A stretch of DNA of 64,000 bases from Oscillospiraceae bacterium (GTDB lineage Bacteria; Bacillota; Clostridia; Oscillospirales; Ruminococcaceae), in assembly GCA_902363145.1 (NCBI GenBank), contig CABIZB010000001.1, forward strand, positions 124,001 to 188,000, given 5' to 3'. A program made the position numbers and the translations under genes. The notes beneath the pieces were generated by a model. That model searched no databases. It was not told where the DNA came from and saw only the letters and a program-made list of their open reading frames with translations. Position 1 is the stretch's first letter; each line of letters starts with the position of its first letter. Below, piece by piece: positions 17,437 to 25,587 of the stretch.

Positions 17437-18480
17437 ATGAAAAAGAGTTTAATTTTATCATCAGCGTTATGTATGCTTCTTCTCACAGCCTGCGGCAGTT
17501 CTCAGGCAGCATCTGATACGGCGCCCGCCATTGGATATGCAAACGGAATCAGCGAGTCAAGGTCATATTCAGAAGACACAAACGGATATTATTCAGATGA
17601 TTATTCCTATGCCTCCGATGAGGCATATGCGTCAGAGGATTACGATTCGGCAGATGTGCCTTCATATGACGCAGCTGCATCGGACAGCACCGCCGAACCA
17701 AATGCGGTATCAAAGGAAATGCTGGTTTATTCCTGCACAATGAGCGTTGATACGCTGAATTTTGAAACATCGCTGAGCGGTTTCAGGAACGCACTTGATA
17801 CATACGGCGGATTTGTTGAACAGGAGAATTTCAGCGACGGCGGCTCCGAGGGCAGATGGTACAGCAGCAGTGAGGAAAAGTGGAAATCCTATACTGCCAC
17901 AGTAAGAATACCCAGCAAGGATTATGATAATTTCTGTAATGCGGCAGGGGGACTGGGTGATCTGCGCAGCAAGAACGCCAGCGTCACAAATATGAGCCAG
18001 GAATACAGCGACCTTTCCACAACTCTTGCCATATATGAGGCAAAGGAAGCACGCTACCTTGCGCTGCTTGCGGATATCACCGAGGACGAGTACGCCATTG
18101 CGGTCGAAAAAGAGCTTACCGACATTCAGATACAGATAGCAAACCTTAAAACCAGAATGAACACTATCGAGACAGATGTGGCATATTCTTACGTGTATTT
18201 CACTCTGAACGAGGTCAAGGAGTATAAGGCAGAGCCTGTAAAGACCGATACATTTGCGGAAAGACTGAGCAGTACCCTCAGCAGCGCAGGCGAGGGCTTC
18301 CTGTCGTTCCTTGAATGGCTGCTGTTCGTTATCATCTACCTTGCGCCGTACCTTGTTTTCCTTGGAATAGTTGCGGCAGTGGTTATTTTCATTGCAAAGT
18401 CGGTTAAGAAGCATAAGATCGCCAAGGCTGAGAAAAATGCAGCCAAAGCAGATGAAGCTGCACAGTCGGAAGAAAAGTAA
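17437..18480 (+). CDS. DUF4349 lipoprotein
   Basis: The 347-residue protein has a signal peptide ending in a lipobox (LLTAC), an acidic Tyr/Ser/Asp-rich linker (about 30-95), a DUF4349-type ectodomain with a helical hairpin (DLSTTLAIYEAKEARYLALL, then VEKELTDIQIQIANLKTRM) and a C-terminal membrane helix (about 295-325) followed by a basic, alanine-rich tail. So it is anchored at both ends. The start at 17437 is preferred over the ATG at 17416 because AAGGGACGG is correctly spaced before it. It is transcribed divergently from the synthetase; the 290-bp gap is AT-rich and should hold both promoters, but I see no strong match. Function unknown. Confidence 0.8.
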   Translation: MKKSLILSSALCMLLLTACGSSQAASDTAPAIGYANGISESRSYSEDTNGYYSDDYSYASDEAYASEDYDSADVPSYDAAASDSTAEPNAVSKEMLVYSCTMSVDTLNFETSLSGFRNALDTYGGFVEQENFSDGGSEGRWYSSSEEKWKSYTATVRIPSKDYDNFCNAAGGLGDLRSKNASVTNMSQEYSDLSTTLAIYEAKEARYLALLADITEDEYAIAVEKELTDIQIQIANLKTRMNTIETDVAYSYVYFTLNEVKEYKAEPVKTDTFAERLSSTLSSAGEGFLSFLEWLLFVIIYLAPYLVFLGIVAAVVIFIAKSVKKHKIAKAEKNAAKADEAAQSEEK

Positions 18481-18496
18481 ATCATAAAAAAAAATA

Positions 18497-18527
18497 ACGG
18501 AGCCGCAAAAACGGCTCCGTTTGCTTT
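18497..18527 (+). terminator. Terminator of the DUF4349 gene
   Basis: ACGGAGCCG and CGGCTCCGT form a 9-bp stem with a 6-base A-rich loop, followed by TTGCTTTT. It may also serve the convergent ribU transcript. Confidence 0.8.
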
Positions 18528-18540
18528 TGTGTATATGTTA

Positions 18541-19182
18541 TCAGCCTGCCTGCTTTGCCGACTTCTGCTTTGTACCGTGCTTGAGGATAGGGGAGATGTA
18601 CTTGTAAACTGCCAGAGTTAACAGTGTGCTTGTCAGACCCTTGACAAAGGTAAAGGGCATATTGAACATAACAAGGGCATCAAGCAGAGTGTTTACCTTG
18701 GGGTTAAGTGCCTTGTACATTCCGATGATAGCGTCCATGGACATAAAGTTTGTGTAAATGGGATATACGATAAAGTAGTTTGATACCACGCTGAGAAGCG
18801 CCATGAACACAGAGCCTGAAAGGGCGCCGATTATTGCGGTGGTCTTGGTTTTCTTTGCCTTGTAGATAAGTCCTGCGGGAACTACGAAAGCGCAGCCAAG
18901 GATAAAGTTGGAAAGTTCACCGACTCCGCCAGTTGATGTGGAGAACAGGTTGATGATGTTCTTTATCAGGCACACGCAGGCACCGGAAAGAGGGCCTATT
19001 GCAAAGGATGCGATAAGCGCAGGCAGCTCTGACAGGTCAAACTTTATAAAGCTTGGCATGAACATTGGCACGGGCAGCTGAATAAACATCAGCACCGCTG
19101 ACATTGCGCCCATAAGGGCAGTTACGGTAAGCTGTCTTACCTTGGGTGTTTCGGTGTTGGGGCTGAAAATCTTGTTTTTCAT
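18541..19182 (-). CDS. ribU: Riboflavin ECF transporter S component
   Basis: Substrate-binding membrane subunit of an energy-coupling-factor transporter, 213 residues with about six helices. The segment FIKFDLSELPALIASFAIGPLSG matches the conserved RibU region. Assignment to riboflavin is strongly supported by the FMN riboswitch directly upstream. The energising EcfA/EcfT subunits are not in the window, as is usual when they are shared. The ATG at 19182 has GGAGG about 8 bases upstream; a longer frame runs through the riboswitch terminator and is not real. Confidence 0.93.
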   Translation of the reverse strand: MKNKIFSPNTETPKVRQLTVTALMGAMSAVLMFIQLPVPMFMPSFIKFDLSELPALIASFAIGPLSGACVCLIKNIINLFSTSTGGVGELSNFILGCAFVVPAGLIYKAKKTKTTAIIGALSGSVFMALLSVVSNYFIVYPIYTNFMSMDAIIGMYKALNPKVNTLLDALVMFNMPFTFVKGLTSTLLTLAVYKYISPILKHGTKQKSAKQAG

Positions 19183-19232
19183 ACAGATTCCTCCATTAAA
19201 AAAATTGATATAATAAAAGCAATCTGTTCTGA

Positions 19233-19275
19233 TAAAACAAACCGCCCGTGAAACATTAAAATGGATCACGGGCGG
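19233..19275 (-). terminator. FMN riboswitch expression-platform terminator
   Basis: On the minus strand CCGCCCGTGA and TCACGGGCGG form a perfect 10-bp stem with a 14-base loop, followed by TTTGTTTT. It lies between the aptamer and ribU, the arrangement for transcription attenuation when FMN is bound. Confidence 0.9.
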
Positions 19276-19302
19276 CGGGTTTACGCAGTGTAAAAAGCGC
19301 TG

Positions 19303-19442
19303 TGTTTCTTTCATCCGGACTTGTGACAAGCGTAAGCCTGACATTTACCGTCGGTTTCGGAGTTGCACCGAATCATGCTCTCCCTTTCGGAAAAGCTCGT
19401 GGACTATACCACCGGTGAGGAATTTCACCTCGCCCTGAAACA
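19303..19442 (-). promoter_or_regulatory. FMN riboswitch (RFN element)
   Basis: The minus strand carries the conserved RFN segments in order: AGGGCGAGGTGAAATTCC, TCACCGGTGGTA, GATTCGGTGCAACTCCG, AACCGACGGT, AGTCCGGATGAAAGAA. These make the six-helix FMN aptamer almost in full. It precedes an intrinsic terminator and ribU, so flavin surplus should shut down riboflavin uptake. Confidence 0.96.
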
Positions 19443-19474
19443 AATTGCATTTTATTCGGTTGTGGGTCTGAGGA

Positions 19475-19936
19475 TTATTCCTCAGTGGGAGCCTCAGCGT
19501 CGTCTTCGTCATCGAGATCAAACTCGAGAAGCTCGCCGCAGTTGGGGCAGGTGATCGAACCGTCTTCGATCATTGCTTCATTCAGGCAGATAGTATCATG
19601 GCAGGTGGGGCAGGTAACTTCATAAAGCTCATCGTCATCATCGAAAAGCTCTTCGTCATCGTCCTCATCGTCGTCATCATCGCAGCAATCGTCATAATGG
19701 TGATGACCGCAGCCGCATTCGTCCTCGTCGATATCGTAGAAATCCTTTTCCAGCTCGCCGAGATCTTCATCAATGGTATCAACGACCTCGGAGATCTCCT
19801 CCATGTCGTCCTGCATACCCTGGATCTCACCTGCCATGTCGGACAGGATATCAGCGATCAGGCCGATAACCTTGTCATCGGTGTTGAGACCTTCCATAAG
19901 GCCTTTAAGATAAGCAACTTTTTCTGTAAGCGTCAT
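19475..19936 (-). CDS. Small acidic zinc-ribbon protein (CD1247 N-terminal-like)
   Basis: The 153-residue protein starts MTLTEKVAYLKGLMEGL, typical of a small Firmicute family named after CD1247, with a helical region to about residue 65. A His/Cys-rich patch (CGCGHHHYDDCC) and a run of Asp/Glu follow. A C-terminal zinc ribbon (CPTCHDTIC, then CPNCGELL) ends before another acidic stretch. It lies 51 bp after efp in the same direction. Its function is not known; metal binding is likely from the Cys and His clusters. Confidence 0.75.
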   Translation of the reverse strand: MTLTEKVAYLKGLMEGLNTDDKVIGLIADILSDMAGEIQGMQDDMEEISEVVDTIDEDLGELEKDFYDIDEDECGCGHHHYDDCCDDDDDEDDDEELFDDDDELYEVTCPTCHDTICLNEAMIEDGSITCPNCGELLEFDLDDEDDAEAPTEE

Positions 19937-19987
19937 AGGTTACAGCCTCCTTAAAAAATGAATGTTTACGATCCGCATGAAATGAGC

Positions 19988-20545
19988 TTATGCTCTTTCC
20001 ATGTATTCGCCTGTACGTGTATCGATTCTGATCATGTCGCCCTCGTTGATGAAGAGGGGAACCTTGATCTCAGCGCCTGTTTCAAGAGTAGCAGGCTTGG
20101 TAGCGTTGGTAGCAGTATCGCCCTTGAAGCCGGGGTCGGTCTGTGTTACCTGGAGCTCAACAAAGTTGGGAGGCTCTACAGCGAAAACCTTGCCCTTGTA
20201 GGAACATACCTTGCACATCATCTGCTCCTTGACAAACTTGAAGTTGTCGGAAAGCTCAGCGGAGCTGATAGGCTGCTGCTCATAGGTCTCAGGGTCCATA
20301 AAGTAGTAAAGGTCACCGTCGTTGTAGGAATATTCCATATCCCTTCTCTCAACATAAGCGGTGGGGAACTTAGCGGAAGGGTTGTAGCTCTTTTCAACTA
20401 CGGAGCCTGTAATAACGTTCTTGATCTTGGTTCTTACGAAAGCAGCGCCCTTTCCGGGTTTTACATGCTGGAATTCAACGATCTGAAGAACGTTGCCGTC
20501 CTCCTCGAAAGTCATTCCGTTTCTGAAATCGCCGGCTGTGATCAT
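19988..20545 (-). CDS. efp: Translation elongation factor P
   Basis: Stimulates peptide bond formation at polyproline stretches by binding between the P and E sites of the ribosome. At 185 residues it has the normal three-domain length. The domain I loop [13 protein letters not shown] holds the lysine (about 32) at the position that is modified in many EF-Ps. The C terminus TGEYMERA is typical. The order pepQ-efp is a common Firmicute arrangement. GGAGG is close before the ATG. Confidence 0.95.
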   Translation of the reverse strand: MITAGDFRNGMTFEEDGNVLQIVEFQHVKPGKGAAFVRTKIKNVITGSVVEKSYNPSAKFPTAYVERRDMEYSYNDGDLYYFMDPETYEQQPISSAELSDNFKFVKEQMMCKVCSYKGKVFAVEPPNFVELQVTQTDPGFKGDTATNATKPATLETGAEIKVPLFINEGDMIRIDTRTGEYMERA

Positions 20546-20654
20546 ATTTAACCTCCAAAAATTTGTTTAAGATTGAGAGCGAACGCTCCCTGCTGAATAA
20601 ATATCATCAATTAAATATATGATACCACATTTTTTCGCTAATTGCAATAGCTTT

Positions 20655-21722
20655 TTATAATTTTATAAGTTTTTTGGGTGCATTTGTCAAATTGACGCAG
20701 GAATTTTGTTTTATTACTACAAAATCCTCAATGCGCACGCCGAATTTCTTGGGCAGATAGATGCCGGGTTCCACGGTAACTATCATATTTTCGGCAAATA
20801 CGGTCTCGTCTCTGGTGTTGGCGCAGGGTGACTCGTGTATCTCCATGCCGACGCTGTGACCCAGTCCGTGGCCGAAGCAGCCCTCGTATCCGCAGGAATT
20901 TATATAGTCACGGGCGATCTTGTCAAGCTCAACTCCCGTGATGCCTGCCTTTGCGGCGGATATTGCTTTTTCCTGCGCTTCAAGGACGGTGTTATATACC
21001 TTTTCCATCTCTTCCGTAGGCTCGCCCAGAACTACTGTACGGGTCATGTCGCTGTGATAGCCGTTATATACCGCACCGAAGTCCATAAGGATAAACTCGC
21101 CCGATTTAAGGGGCTTATCCGAGGGAACGCCGTGAGGCATGGAGGTAGTCTCGCCGCAGAGGGCGATGGTCTCAAAGGAAAGGTCCTCCGCACCGTTTCT
21201 CAGCATATATTCGTTGAGGCTCAGGGCAATTTCTTTTTCGGTAACGCCCTCCTTAATGAAGTTCAGCGTGTTTTCAAGTGCAGCCTCCGCAATGCGCTGA
21301 GCCTTGGTCATCATGCTTATCTCTTCGGGAGTTTTTATTGCTCTCATATCGGTGATGATGCCGCTGAGAGTATCGCCCGAATCAATATCCACATCGGGGT
21401 CGATGCGGTCGTAAAGCCTGTCAAGGTCTGCAACGGTCATGGTCTCGTTCTCGATCATAAGGCTGTGAGCGTCATGCTTCTTGATAAGCTTGTTCAGCTG
21501 GTCATAAAGACGCTCCTGCAAAATTACCTCGCAGTTCTGCACAGTTTCCCTTGCTTTTTCAATGTATCTGAAATCAATGATAAGATACGCCTGCTCGGGA
21601 AAAACGATGATAGTTCCCGCAGAGGATTTCATTCCCGAAAAATACCGCCTGTTTACGTCTGACGTAATGAGCGCACAGCTTTTATTTGGTATCTGCTGCT
21701 GTAAAAGTTCAACCCTGTTCAT
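20655..21722 (-). CDS. pepQ: M24 Xaa-Pro aminopeptidase/dipeptidase
   Basis: Cytoplasmic metallopeptidase (355 residues) with an N-terminal creatinase-like domain and a C-terminal pita-bread domain. The dinuclear-metal ligands are in place: two Asp in MDFGAVYNGYHSDMTRT, His in GHGLGHSVGMEIHESP, and Glu in VTVEPGIY and RIEDFVV. It removes residues next to proline; whether aminopeptidase or prolidase is not decided by sequence alone. Its start overlaps the end of aroQ by 14 bp, so the two are coupled. Confidence 0.92.
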   Translation of the reverse strand: MNRVELLQQQIPNKSCALITSDVNRRYFSGMKSSAGTIIVFPEQAYLIIDFRYIEKARETVQNCEVILQERLYDQLNKLIKKHDAHSLMIENETMTVADLDRLYDRIDPDVDIDSGDTLSGIITDMRAIKTPEEISMMTKAQRIAEAALENTLNFIKEGVTEKEIALSLNEYMLRNGAEDLSFETIALCGETTSMPHGVPSDKPLKSGEFILMDFGAVYNGYHSDMTRTVVLGEPTEEMEKVYNTVLEAQEKAISAAKAGITGVELDKIARDYINSCGYEGCFGHGLGHSVGMEIHESPCANTRDETVFAENMIVTVEPGIYLPKKFGVRIEDFVVIKQNSCVNLTNAPKKLIKL

Positions 21723-22164
21723 ATTCCTTTTCCTCCAGAATATTCTTCAGTGCGTGGAGACCCAGGATATAGCTTTCCTTGCCGAAGCCTGCTATCTGAC
21801 CTGCGCAGACAGGGGAGATAACGGAATGATGCCTGAATTCCTCACGCTTGTGGATATTGGACATATGCACTTCGATAACGGGGATCTTCACTGCAGCAAT
21901 GGCGTCCCTTATGGCATAGCTGTAGTGAGTATATGCGCCTGCGTTGATAACGATACCCGAAAAGTCAAGGCGTGCCTGATGGATACGGTCGATTATCTCG
22001 CCCTCGCTGTTGGACTGGAAGCACTCGCACTCTGAAAAGCCCAGCTCCTCTGCCTTTGCCCTGATAAGTGCGCAGACATTGTCATAGCTGTCGCTGCCGT
22101 ATGTGCCGGGTTCACGCTCGCCCAGAAGATTAAGGTTAGGTCCGTTTATAATAAGTACGTTCAT
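21709..22164 (-). CDS. aroQ: Type II 3-dehydroquinate dehydratase
   Basis: Third step of the shikimate pathway: removes water from 3-dehydroquinate. The 151-residue length fits the dodecameric type II enzymes. INGPNLNLLGEREPGTYG carries the catalytic Tyr and Arg region, INAGAYTHYSYAIRDAI the substrate loop, and EVHMSNIHKREEFRHHS the conserved histidine segment. It sits in the operon nfo-aroQ-pepQ-efp; the pairing with pepQ and efp is common in Firmicutes. Confidence 0.95.
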   Translation of the reverse strand: MNVLIINGPNLNLLGEREPGTYGSDSYDNVCALIRAKAEELGFSECECFQSNSEGEIIDRIHQARLDFSGIVINAGAYTHYSYAIRDAIAAVKIPVIEVHMSNIHKREEFRHHSVISPVCAGQIAGFGKESYILGLHALKNILEEKEYEQG

Positions 22165-22232
22165 AGTAATTATCCTTTCAGAATAGCTTTAATAATATTA
22201 TATAACCGCAGAGAGCAGATGTCAATCATGGC

Positions 22233-23093
22233 TTATTTGCCGAGACTTCTGTAATATTCCTGCATGGTCTGAGCGTCTTCAGTCTGAGTGCCTGCGCTCT
22301 CGCAGATGAATGTGGGCGACCAGCCCTTTGCGTAGATAAGCTCCAGCAGAGGCTCATAGTCGGGGCCGTAGCCCTGATTGTCGCCGAAGGTCAGGTGCAT
22401 TTTCTCGCCGCCTTTTTCGGTGAACATTATCTTTGAAAAATGGCTGTGGAATACTTTTGCACGGTCAATTCCCAGACCGTTTTCCAGCTTGTCCAGCATA
22501 TCCGCATAGTCCTGCTTGGTCTTGATGCCGCCGAAGGTGCGGGCGTTCAGGTGCCCGAAATCCACTGTTGGGAGGAAAGTATCATCTACCTTGCATATCT
22601 CAATGACCTCTTCCAGCGTGCCCAGCTGATTTACCTTGCCCATGGTCTCGGGGCAGCAGATGATGTCGCCCAATCCCTCTGAAATAAGAGCCTCACGGGC
22701 TTTTTTCATAGTGTCCTTGGCAAGCTCCAGAGCCTCTTCACGGGATATCTTTGCGCATGATCCGCTGTGGATAACTATCCTCTGTGCGCCCATAGCCTTT
22801 GCAGCCTTTGCGGAAGCCAGAATGTAGTTTATGGAGTTCATTCTCTTTTCTTCATCTGTGCCCGAAAGAGATATGAAGTAGGGAGCATGGAGGGAAACGG
22901 TTATGCTGCCGTTTTTCAGCGCCGTGCCTATCTCTCTTGCTGTGTCCTCGGATATCCTTACGCCCTGACCGCACTGATATTCAAAGTGTGTCAGACCGAA
23001 TTTGCTCAGATACTCAGGAAGCTGAGTTGACTTTTTATAGCCCATAGCCTTGAAGCTTTCCGCAGTGCCTGCGGGGCCAAAAACTGCGCTCAT
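22233..23093 (-). CDS. nfo: Endonuclease IV-type apurinic/apyrimidinic endonuclease
   Basis: A 286-residue TIM-barrel metal-dependent enzyme of base excision repair. The zinc-ligand motifs of endonuclease IV can be followed in order: SLHAPYF, RIVIHSGS, CCPETMGK, TVDFGHLNAR, VFHSHFSK and ICESAG. It cleaves 5' of abasic sites. It lies 27 bp after yqeG and 68 bp before aroQ in the same direction and may be transcribed with them. Confidence 0.9.
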   Translation of the reverse strand: MSAVFGPAGTAESFKAMGYKKSTQLPEYLSKFGLTHFEYQCGQGVRISEDTAREIGTALKNGSITVSLHAPYFISLSGTDEEKRMNSINYILASAKAAKAMGAQRIVIHSGSCAKISREEALELAKDTMKKAREALISEGLGDIICCPETMGKVNQLGTLEEVIEICKVDDTFLPTVDFGHLNARTFGGIKTKQDYADMLDKLENGLGIDRAKVFHSHFSKIMFTEKGGEKMHLTFGDNQGYGPDYEPLLELIYAKGWSPTFICESAGTQTEDAQTMQEYYRSLGK

Positions 23094-23120
23094 TTTATTA
23101 CCTCCGTTTTATGTTATCAC

Positions 23121-23606
23121 TTACATATATTTTTTAGGCAGAAAAGGCTTTTCCGCCGCTCTTTTTATTTTGAAAAACACCGTCTTTTCAGGCTCGATAG
23201 GTGGGACAAGAATGGATTTTATACCGAAAAGTTTTGCCCCCAGAATGTCCGTGAAAAGCTGGTCGCCGATGGTGCATATCTCCGATTTGGGCACATTCAT
23301 TTTCTCTGCCGCCTGCTTGAAGCCCTTGGGCAATGGCTTTGCACCCTCCGCCACAAATTCAAGCCCCAGCAGCTTTGCAAAGGGGATAACTCTCGGCGGG
23401 TGATTGTTTGAAACTATCATCATCTTTATTCCGTGGCTGCGCATGTTGTCCAGCCACTCGAAAAGCCCCTCAACGGGAACGGGATTATCGTGGGTAGTCA
23501 TGGTGTTGTCAATGTCAAGGATAAGCGCCCTGACGCCCATTTCGGAAAGTATCTCCGGAGTAACGTTCAGTATGCTCTTGTAAGCACGGGTTGGTGTGAA
23601 CAGCAT
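23121..23606 (-). CDS. YqeG-family HAD IIIA phosphatase
   Basis: A 161-residue HAD-superfamily protein with motif I DIDNTMT (Asp nucleophile), motif II VSNNHPPR and motif III-type GDQLFTDILGAKLFG. The length and the conserved LFTPTRAYKSI start fit YqeG, a Firmicute family of uncertain substrate. It is the first visible gene of a minus-strand run reaching to 19475. GGAG lies before the ATG. Confidence 0.88.
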   Translation of the reverse strand: MLFTPTRAYKSILNVTPEILSEMGVRALILDIDNTMTTHDNPVPVEGLFEWLDNMRSHGIKMMIVSNNHPPRVIPFAKLLGLEFVAEGAKPLPKGFKQAAEKMNVPKSEICTIGDQLFTDILGAKLFGIKSILVPPIEPEKTVFFKIKRAAEKPFLPKKYM

Positions 23607-23840
23607 CGGCAGGTCTCCTGTGGTAGTATTTGCAATCAGCTGTTTTATATTATACTATATTTTCGGCGGAAAATCAATATTTATTTGTGTATCTGTCACA
23701 GTATTTTGTGGGGTAATAGAAAAGTGTGACAGCTTAAAAAGCAGAAAAGACAGATCTATCTTTTCTGCAATAAGTATAGTATAGCGATCAATCGGGCAAT
23801 CGGGGGATATACTATATAAATATATTTACAGGCAAAAGAA

Positions 23841-23878
23841 AAACAGCCTCACAGCTGTTAAGCTGTAAGACTGTTTTG
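23841..23878 (-). terminator. Terminator of prepilin gene 1
   Basis: AAACAGCCTCACAGCT and AGCTGTAAGACTGTTT form a stem with one mismatch and a 4-base loop. The minus strand continues into a T-rich tract. It lies after the prepilin gene that ends at 23914. Confidence 0.75.
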
Positions 23879-23913
23879 AAAGTTCAGTTATTATACTGAT
23901 TTACAAGCTCCGA

Positions 23914-24414
23914 TTAGTGAGTTGTAGCAACAGCGGTAGAGAGAACTACGCTTGTTTCGCCGGAAGCAGTGCCGTTGGTATCAACGGTAGCAGCTACAGG
24001 GTAACCACCAACGTACTTATCAGAAGCAGTCTTAGCCCAAGCGGTCTTCTCAGGAACACCAACGTTGGAGATAACAACAGTTGCCTGACCGGAAGTAGCG
24101 GAACCACCCATGAGGGATACGAGAGCCTCAGAAAGGTGAGAACCATCCTTGGAGTAGTTCTGACCAGCGGAACCGGAAGCGAGGTTATAAGTAGAAGTAC
24201 CGGATGCTACAGTGTAACCTGCAACTTCGCAGTTGGTGCAGTATGTAGCAGAGTTGGTGAATGCGAGCTTAGCGTTGGAGTTAGCTGTAGAAAGCTTGGA
24301 CTGACCAACATAGCCGATCATAGAAGGTACGAGGATAGCTGCGAGAACACCGATGATTGCGATAACAACGATGAGCTCAATAAGGGTGAAACCTTTCATC
24401 TTTGAATTTCTCAT
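23914..24414 (-). CDS. Type IV prepilin-like protein, copy 1
   Basis: The 166-residue protein has a short basic leader and the prepilin peptidase site KG-FTLIELIVVIAIIGVLAA, with Glu at +5 of the mature chain, followed by the long N-terminal helix. The globular part has two cysteines close together (YCTNCEV) and is Ser/Thr/Ala-rich. It closely resembles copy 3 along the whole length and copy 2 in the first half. Family knowledge: R. albus has Pil-like proteins (CbpC/PilA) linked to cellulose adhesion, and this looks similar. Assembly genes such as pilB, pilC and pilD are not in the window. Start chosen by AAAGGAGG. Confidence 0.9.
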   Translation of the reverse strand: MRNSKMKGFTLIELIVVIAIIGVLAAILVPSMIGYVGQSKLSTANSNAKLAFTNSATYCTNCEVAGYTVASGTSTYNLASGSAGQNYSKDGSHLSEALVSLMGGSATSGQATVVISNVGVPEKTAWAKTASDKYVGGYPVAATVDTNGTASGETSVVLSTAVATTH

Positions 24415-24439
24415 GAGAAATTCCTCCTTTGTTAAATTA

Positions 24440-24475
24440 AATGTTTCATACGACCGATAACTAATACTTATCATT
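24440..24475 (-). promoter_or_regulatory. Leader hairpin of prepilin gene 1
   Basis: Minus strand: ACGACC-AAT-GATAA-GTATTAG-TTATC-GGTCGT. The inner 5-bp stem and loop are identical in all three prepilin leaders; only this copy has the outer 6-bp stem. It ends about 25 bases before AAAGGAGG. A protein-binding site, mRNA stability element or regulator site is possible. Confidence 0.55.
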
Positions 24476-24520
24476 GGTCGTTTTATTTTGTCTCGGAACT
24501 CTTTCCTTGACTGTATCTAT

Positions 24521-24549
24521 ATTATAGCCTATCAAACTGGAAAAGTCAA
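24521..24549 (-). promoter_or_regulatory. Promoter of prepilin gene 1
   Basis: TTGACT (24549-24544) and TATAAT (24526-24521) are 17 bp apart, a near-consensus sigma-A promoter. It gives a leader of about 100 bases containing the hairpin. Confidence 0.8.
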
Positions 24550-24900
24550 TAGTTTTCTGATATTTTTTTCTGCAATTTTGTGAGTTTGGATATTTTTTCA
24601 TATAAACGCTTTAAAACAGAACGTTATGTGGCACTTTGCACAAAACATATACAGATTTCAATTTCAAATCACTAATTTTTGCAATTTTTCACTCCTGCGA
24701 AAAGTCACTCAGTAATTTTATAATTGTTTACATTATGAAAATCCCATTTTTTTATAAAAGTATTTAACAACACTTGCAAAAATTACAGTTTTTTTCTACA
24801 GAAATTACACTTTGGTAGCGGAATATGTCATTTTATTTTCAATATATGTAATTTGCACTAATAATTACACATTATAGGTCAGATGAATGTAAAATTAAAG
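24550..24900. other. AT-rich intergenic region between divergent prepilins
   Basis: No gene was found. The half nearest copy 2 has repeated AATTACA motifs (about 24780, 24806 and 24862, plus one inverted TGTAATT near 24848), which could be regulator sites for the plus-strand prepilin. A -10-like TATAGG lies near 24873, but no well-spaced -35 was found. Confidence 0.4.
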
Positions 24901-24981
24901 CATTGTATGTCAAAGGACAAGTGATAAGTATTAGTTATCAACGGTTCGTTACACATTTAATTATCAAAGGAGGAATTTCTA

Positions 24982-25509
24982 ATGAGAAATTCAAAGATGA
25001 AAGGCTTTACCCTTATCGAGCTCATCGTTGTTATCGCAATCATCGGTGTTCTCGCAGCTATCCTCGTTCCCTCTATGATGGGTTATGTTGGCGATTCCAA
25101 GCTCTCCACAGCTAACTCTAATGCTAAGCTTGTTTACACCAACACCGCTACATATGCAACCAAGTGCGAAGTTGCCGGCTTCCCTATGACATCAGCAGCA
25201 GGCATTTCTACAGCATCTTCTCTGCAGCTGTCCGGTGATGCATCGACAGTTATTGCTCCATCTACTACTCCTACCACTAGTGACCTTACAGCAGCTTTAA
25301 GGAATCTGATGGGAAGCACTGCCACATCTTCTGGCTATTGCAGAGTTGCAATCGGTTCTACCGGTTCTCCCTCAGCTGCACTGTGGGCAAAGTCAACCTC
25401 CGATAAGTATGTAGGTGGTTATCCTACTGCTGCAACCGGTCAGACAACTGGTGGTATCGGCTCCGCAACACTTTCTGCTACTACTACTCCTTCCGGTACC
25501 CAGAGCTGA
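24982..25509 (+). CDS. Type IV prepilin-like protein, copy 2
   Basis: The 175-residue protein has the same leader, processing site and first ~50 residues as copies 1 and 3 (GFTLIELIVV, then SKLSTANSNAKL). The globular half diverges: the two-cysteine motif is replaced by a single Cys (ATKCEV), and a longer Thr/Ser-rich middle follows. The closing WAKSTSDKYVGGYPTAA segment is again shared. It is on the opposite strand to the other two. AAAGGAGG and the GATAA-GTATTAG-TTATC hairpin (24920-24936) lie upstream. Confidence 0.9.
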   Translation: MRNSKMKGFTLIELIVVIAIIGVLAAILVPSMMGYVGDSKLSTANSNAKLVYTNTATYATKCEVAGFPMTSAAGISTASSLQLSGDASTVIAPSTTPTTSDLTAALRNLMGSTATSSGYCRVAIGSTGSPSAALWAKSTSDKYVGGYPTAATGQTTGGIGSATLSATTTPSGTQS

Positions 25510-25543
25510 TAAAATACGCTTTCAATAAATTTATCATCATAAG

Positions 25544-25580
25544 AAAAGTCCCCTCGCTTTGAAAGTGAGGGGACTTTTTG
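25544..25580. terminator. Shared terminator of convergent prepilin genes 2 and 3
   Basis: AAAAGTCCCCTC and GAGGGGACTTTTT form a 12-bp stem with an 11-base loop. T tracts on both strands suit it to end both converging transcripts. Confidence 0.85.
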
Positions 25581-25587
25581 TTATTTA

